This document shows, in pieces, positions 61,030 through 64,000 of a DNA stretch of 64,000 bases. Under the pieces are notes generated by a model. It worked only from the letters and a program-made list of their open reading frames with translations, made no database searches and was not told where the DNA came from. The position numbers and the translations under genes are program-made. The DNA comes from Litoreibacter albidus (GTDB lineage: Bacteria; Pseudomonadota; Alphaproteobacteria; Rhodobacterales; Rhodobacteraceae), in contig NZ_FNOI01000007.1 in NCBI RefSeq assembly GCF_900107015.1, positions 1 to 64,000 of the forward strand, in the 5' to 3' direction. Each line of letters opens with the position of its first letter. The stretch's first letter is position 1.

Positions 61030-61341
61030 GTGGTCTCTCCAAGCAGGGGAGCCAGCGCGGGCTTGTTCTTGGAACACACGCGTCTTAGCTACGCCCTGCA
61101 GCGTAAGTGTTGCAAATCGTGTGGCGGCTGGCTGAGGTCCAATTCTACCGGTCGTCACACACCCCCATTCCCAAAGTGTCTCGATTCGACGTCTGGGGAT
61201 GTGTGATCGTTGCTGCGCCGCAGCAGGTAGGGCAAATCTGGGCGGCCATCGTCACAGCGAAACGGACCGGTCGCCACGTTATTAGGCGCGATTGCCGGTC
61301 TTCGCCCAAGAATTGGGCGGTGGAAAGGTGCCGTATGGAGT
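61030..61341. other. Promoter region upstream of urtA
   Basis: About 310 bases with no gene, between the RND pump stop and the urtA start. I could not pick out a sigma-54 (TGGCAC-N5-TTGC) or clear sigma-70 site. Confidence 0.4.
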
Positions 61342-64000
61342 TTAAATAGTCGCTTCGCCGGCGGCCTGCTCATTGTGTAGGCGACGCGACGCCATACCAG
61401 GCGCTGCCCCCCAGACCGCAACCCAGCGATAGAACACCGGCGTCAAAAACAGGGTGAACACTGTCGCGAAGCCAAGCCCGCCGACGATCACCCAACCGAC
61501 GGCGATGCGGGCCTCCGCGCCTGCGCCTGACGTCAGGATCAGCGGCAAGCCCCCGAACACGGTGGACACCATCGTCATCATCACAGGGCGAATGCGCAGC
61601 CGCAGCGCATCACGGATCGCACTGTCGATATCTTGGCCTGCTTCTCGTAGCTGGTTGGCGAATTCGACGATCAGGATGCCGTTCTTGGCCATTACGCCGA
61701 TCAACATCACCAAACCGATTTGGCTGTAGTAGTTCAACGTGCCGCCAGTGATTGATATCGCCAAAAGCGCGGCAGCCAGCCCGAAAGGCACGGTGAGCAT
61801 AATCACTAAGGCGCTGGCGAAGCTTTCAAACTGGGCGGCAAGAACAAGGAACACCACGATAAACGCCACCCCGAAGACCATGTACATGCCGGATTGGCTG
61901 TCCCCTAGCGCGGCGGCCTCGCCGGTGAATGCGATACCCATCGTGTCGGGGAGGTTCTCGTTCGCCAGCTCTGTTAGGCGCGCCATCGCGGTGCCAAGGT
62001 CCACGCCGGGGGAGAGGTTGGATTGCACGGACACCGCTAAAGAGCCCGCCTGCCGCGTGATCGTTGACTGGCTGACCACTGGGGTCAGGGTCGCCGCGGC
62101 GGAGAGCGGGATGTATGCGCCACTTGGCAAGCGTAAGAAAATGGCCTCAAGATCGGACGGGTCATTGATTGGTGGCCCACCGGGGATCACGCGCACGTCG
62201 GTTTCAGTATCGTTGTTGAACACGCTGACGGCGACACGACCTTGGGTCATGGCACTTATTGTCTGGGTAATCTCCGCCTCGCTAAGGCCGAAGACGCTGG
62301 ACATCTCTTCGTCAACGCGGACTTCATACTGTGACTGAACACTATCGCCTGAGAGCTGCGGATTGGTGAACATATCGTCGCGGGCCATGGCTGCGACGAG
62401 CGCGTCGGCCGCGTCGGTCATGGCGTCGACGTTGGTGCCGGTTACGGCAAATTGCAGGCCCCGACCGGCACCCCGAATGTTGAGGCTGTTGGTGGAGCGC
62501 GCCGCGACTTGCACACCGGGCACCGTGTTTAGTTGCGCGCTGATGTCGGCGATGATGTCTTGCTGCGATCTGTCTCGGGTGCTCCAGTCCGGAAGGCGCA
62601 CGATGATGAACGCGCTGGTCCCGCCGCCGACGCCGATGATGCTTTGCACGGCGCTGATCTCGTTGCTTTCGCGGAAAGGGGTTAGGATTTCTTCGATCTG
62701 TGCGACTTGCGTGTCGAGGTAGTCGACGGTCGTATCTGGCGCGCCGCGTGCTTGTATCAAGAAGAACCCGCGGTCCTCTGTCGGGGTGATGCTGGATGAT
62801 AACGTGTTTGCGGCACCGGCGGCGATGATCGCAAACCCTATGCCGATGGCCAGCACCACAAGAGGCGCGCGGATGGCTTGATCCATGACCCAGTCAAACC
62901 CGCGCGCGAGCTTGCTTGGGGCGCTGGGGGATGCCTCATGCGTCACCTTGCCTTTGCCTGGATCAAGGAAGGCAGCCAAAACGGGCGCCAAGGTCAGCGC
63001 GGCGATGGAGGACAGCGTGACCGCGAAGGCCAGAACGAAACCAAACTCACTGAACACGCCACCAGCCTGCCCCGGCAGGAAGGAGATAGGGATGAAGACC
63101 GCTGCCAGTGTTGCGGTGGTCGAGATTACGGCAAAGAACACCTCATTGGTGCCGGAGGCGGCTGCTGCATACGCGCCCAGCCCCTGTTTGCGTTTGCGCA
63201 CGATGTTTTCGACCACGACAATTGCGTCGTCCACGACCATCCCCGTGGCCAACACCAGCGCCAGCAAACTGATCGTATTGACCGAAAATCCCGTGATCCA
63301 GATTGCGGCGATAGTCCCGACAAGCGCCACTGGAATTGTGACGGCGGGAATAAAGGTGGCGCTGGGAGAGCGCAGAAAGGCGAAGATGACCAAGATCACG
63401 ATGGCGGTGGCCATGCCGATGGATTTCACGACCTCGCTCATCGCCCCTTCAATGAAGACACCGTCATCGGACGTGATCAACAGGTCTATGCCGTCGGGCA
63501 ACCCCGCTTGAAGCTCCGTGACTGCGGCGCGCACATCCTTCGATATCTCAAGCGTGTTGCCCGCAGATTGGCGGCTGATGTCGATTCCGATTGCTGTCTG
63601 CCCGTTCACGCGCGAACTGACGTCGGAATCCTCGGGCACCAACTGAACGAACGCAACGTCCGCCACACGGGTTTGCGCATTGATGGATATCTGGCCGATG
63701 CTTTGGGCGGTCACTTCGGCATTGCCCACCCGCAGAGCCAAGGTCTGGGATGTGCTCTCTAGCGACCCAAGCGGAGTGTCGTCGCGCAGATCGTTCAAGG
63801 CATCGGTGACGTCGAACACGGTCAAGCCACGGCTTAGCAACGATGGGATATTCAACGTAACGCGGAATTCGTTGGCGCGGTTGCCGCGCACCGTGACCTC
63901 GGAAATGCCGTCAATCAGGGAGAGCCGGTCGTAGATCGCCCCCTCCGCCAATGCGGTCATTTCGTCGAGTGTCGCATCCCCCATAATAGCGAGGCGAATG
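61342..64000 (-). CDS. RND efflux pump inner-membrane subunit (HAE1/AcrB family), 5' end outside window
   Basis: About 885 residues are visible; the frame is open to the right edge (IRLAIMGDATLDEM at its start), so ~150 N-terminal residues are missing. Present are the porter segments, TM4-like GMATAIVILVIFAFLRSPSATFIPAVTIPVALVGTIAAIWITGFSVNTISLLALVLATGMVVDDAIVVVENI with the proton-relay Asp pair, and the second half LIGVMAKNGILIVEFANQLRE. It exports drugs or lipids, with a periplasmic adaptor probably encoded to the right. Confidence 0.9.
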   Translation of the reverse strand, partial: IRLAIMGDATLDEMTALAEGAIYDRLSLIDGISEVTVRGNRANEFRVTLNIPSLLSRGLTVFDVTDALNDLRDDTPLGSLESTSQTLALRVGNAEVTAQSIGQISINAQTRVADVAFVQLVPEDSDVSSRVNGQTAIGIDISRQSAGNTLEISKDVRAAVTELQAGLPDGIDLLITSDDGVFIEGAMSEVVKSIGMATAIVILVIFAFLRSPSATFIPAVTIPVALVGTIAAIWITGFSVNTISLLALVLATGMVVDDAIVVVENIVRKRKQGLGAYAAAASGTNEVFFAVISTTATLAAVFIPISFLPGQAGGVFSEFGFVLAFAVTLSSIAALTLAPVLAAFLDPGKGKVTHEASPSAPSKLARGFDWVMDQAIRAPLVVLAIGIGFAIIAAGAANTLSSSITPTEDRGFFLIQARGAPDTTVDYLDTQVAQIEEILTPFRESNEISAVQSIIGVGGGTSAFIIVRLPDWSTRDRSQQDIIADISAQLNTVPGVQVAARSTNSLNIRGAGRGLQFAVTGTNVDAMTDAADALVAAMARDDMFTNPQLSGDSVQSQYEVRVDEEMSSVFGLSEAEITQTISAMTQGRVAVSVFNNDTETDVRVIPGGPPINDPSDLEAIFLRLPSGAYIPLSAAATLTPVVSQSTITRQAGSLAVSVQSNLSPGVDLGTAMARLTELANENLPDTMGIAFTGEAAALGDSQSGMYMVFGVAFIVVFLVLAAQFESFASALVIMLTVPFGLAAALLAISITGGTLNYYSQIGLVMLIGVMAKNGILIVEFANQLREAGQDIDSAIRDALRLRIRPVMMTMVSTVFGGLPLILTSGAGAEARIAVGWVIVGGLGFATVFTLFLTPVFYRWVAVWGAAPGMASRRLHNEQAAGEATI

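Overview
The window looks like a chromosomal stretch of an alphaproteobacterium, most likely of the Rhodobacterales (Roseobacter group). The reasons are the urtABCDE urea transporter, the Anbu/ATP-grasp/alpha-E/transglutaminase operon, the stachydrine or dimethylglycine demethylase-like flavoenzyme, the many sugar-ABC and CoA genes, and the moderate-to-high GC coding style. No rRNA, CRISPR array or replication origin was seen. There is one tRNA gene, tRNA-Ser(GCT).

Layout. 0-6 kb: the 3' part of a large repeat-rich surface protein, followed 11 bases later by a 1176-residue outer-membrane barrel protein. 6.5-10 kb: an insertion graveyard with an IS3-type element (its frameshift signal intact, its transposase killed by TGG to TAG), gene fragments and an intact IS1182-type element. 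10-18 kb: metabolic genes (demethylase-like flavoenzyme with a divergent TetR regulator and two matching dyads, aldo-keto reductase plus luciferase-type monooxygenase, MFS exporter with a divergent LysR regulator). 18.2-23.0 kb: a five-gene Anbu operon bracketed by two transglutaminases. 23.1-23.7 kb: two tandem relics of one IS type. 23.7-26.0 kb: an AHL synthase back-to-back with a six-TM histidine kinase, with no LuxR nearby. 26.5-28.2 kb: RraA-like aldolase plus 2-hydroxyacid dehydrogenase.

28.7-40.9 kb is mobile DNA at tRNA-Ser(GCT). The last 18 bases of the tRNA gene (40784-40801) are duplicated at 33204-33221. Together with an integrase beside the tRNA they frame a 7.6-kb element. It carries a glyoxalase-like protein, an SRPBCC/HxlR pair with a perfect 20-base palindrome, an SRAP (HMCES/YedK) protein with a zinc-ribbon partner, a 1.2-kb structured region without genes, a serine recombinase and a previously uncalled 56-residue membrane protein. 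A second integrase of P4 type sits directly across the distal att copy, so a second element appears stacked there. It contains a compact three-gene module of two HTH proteins and a tyrosine recombinase whose HxxR motif reads HxxK.

41-55 kb: an unknown conserved gene, a TyrA-like dehydrogenase, and one long leftward operon. The operon runs from an unusual DeoR-HTH/sugar-binding/DeoR-sensor fusion regulator through a complete carbohydrate ABC importer, then enoyl-CoA hydratase, SDR, epimerase-like, SMP-30, a cytosolic binding-protein-like protein and a CaiB-type CoA-transferase. This suggests import and oxidation of an unidentified carbohydrate-like compound through CoA-thioester steps. 55-61 kb: urtABCDE. 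61-64 kb: an RND efflux pump gene cut by the right edge.

All functional calls are from reading the translated sequence and recalled family motifs; no database search was run.
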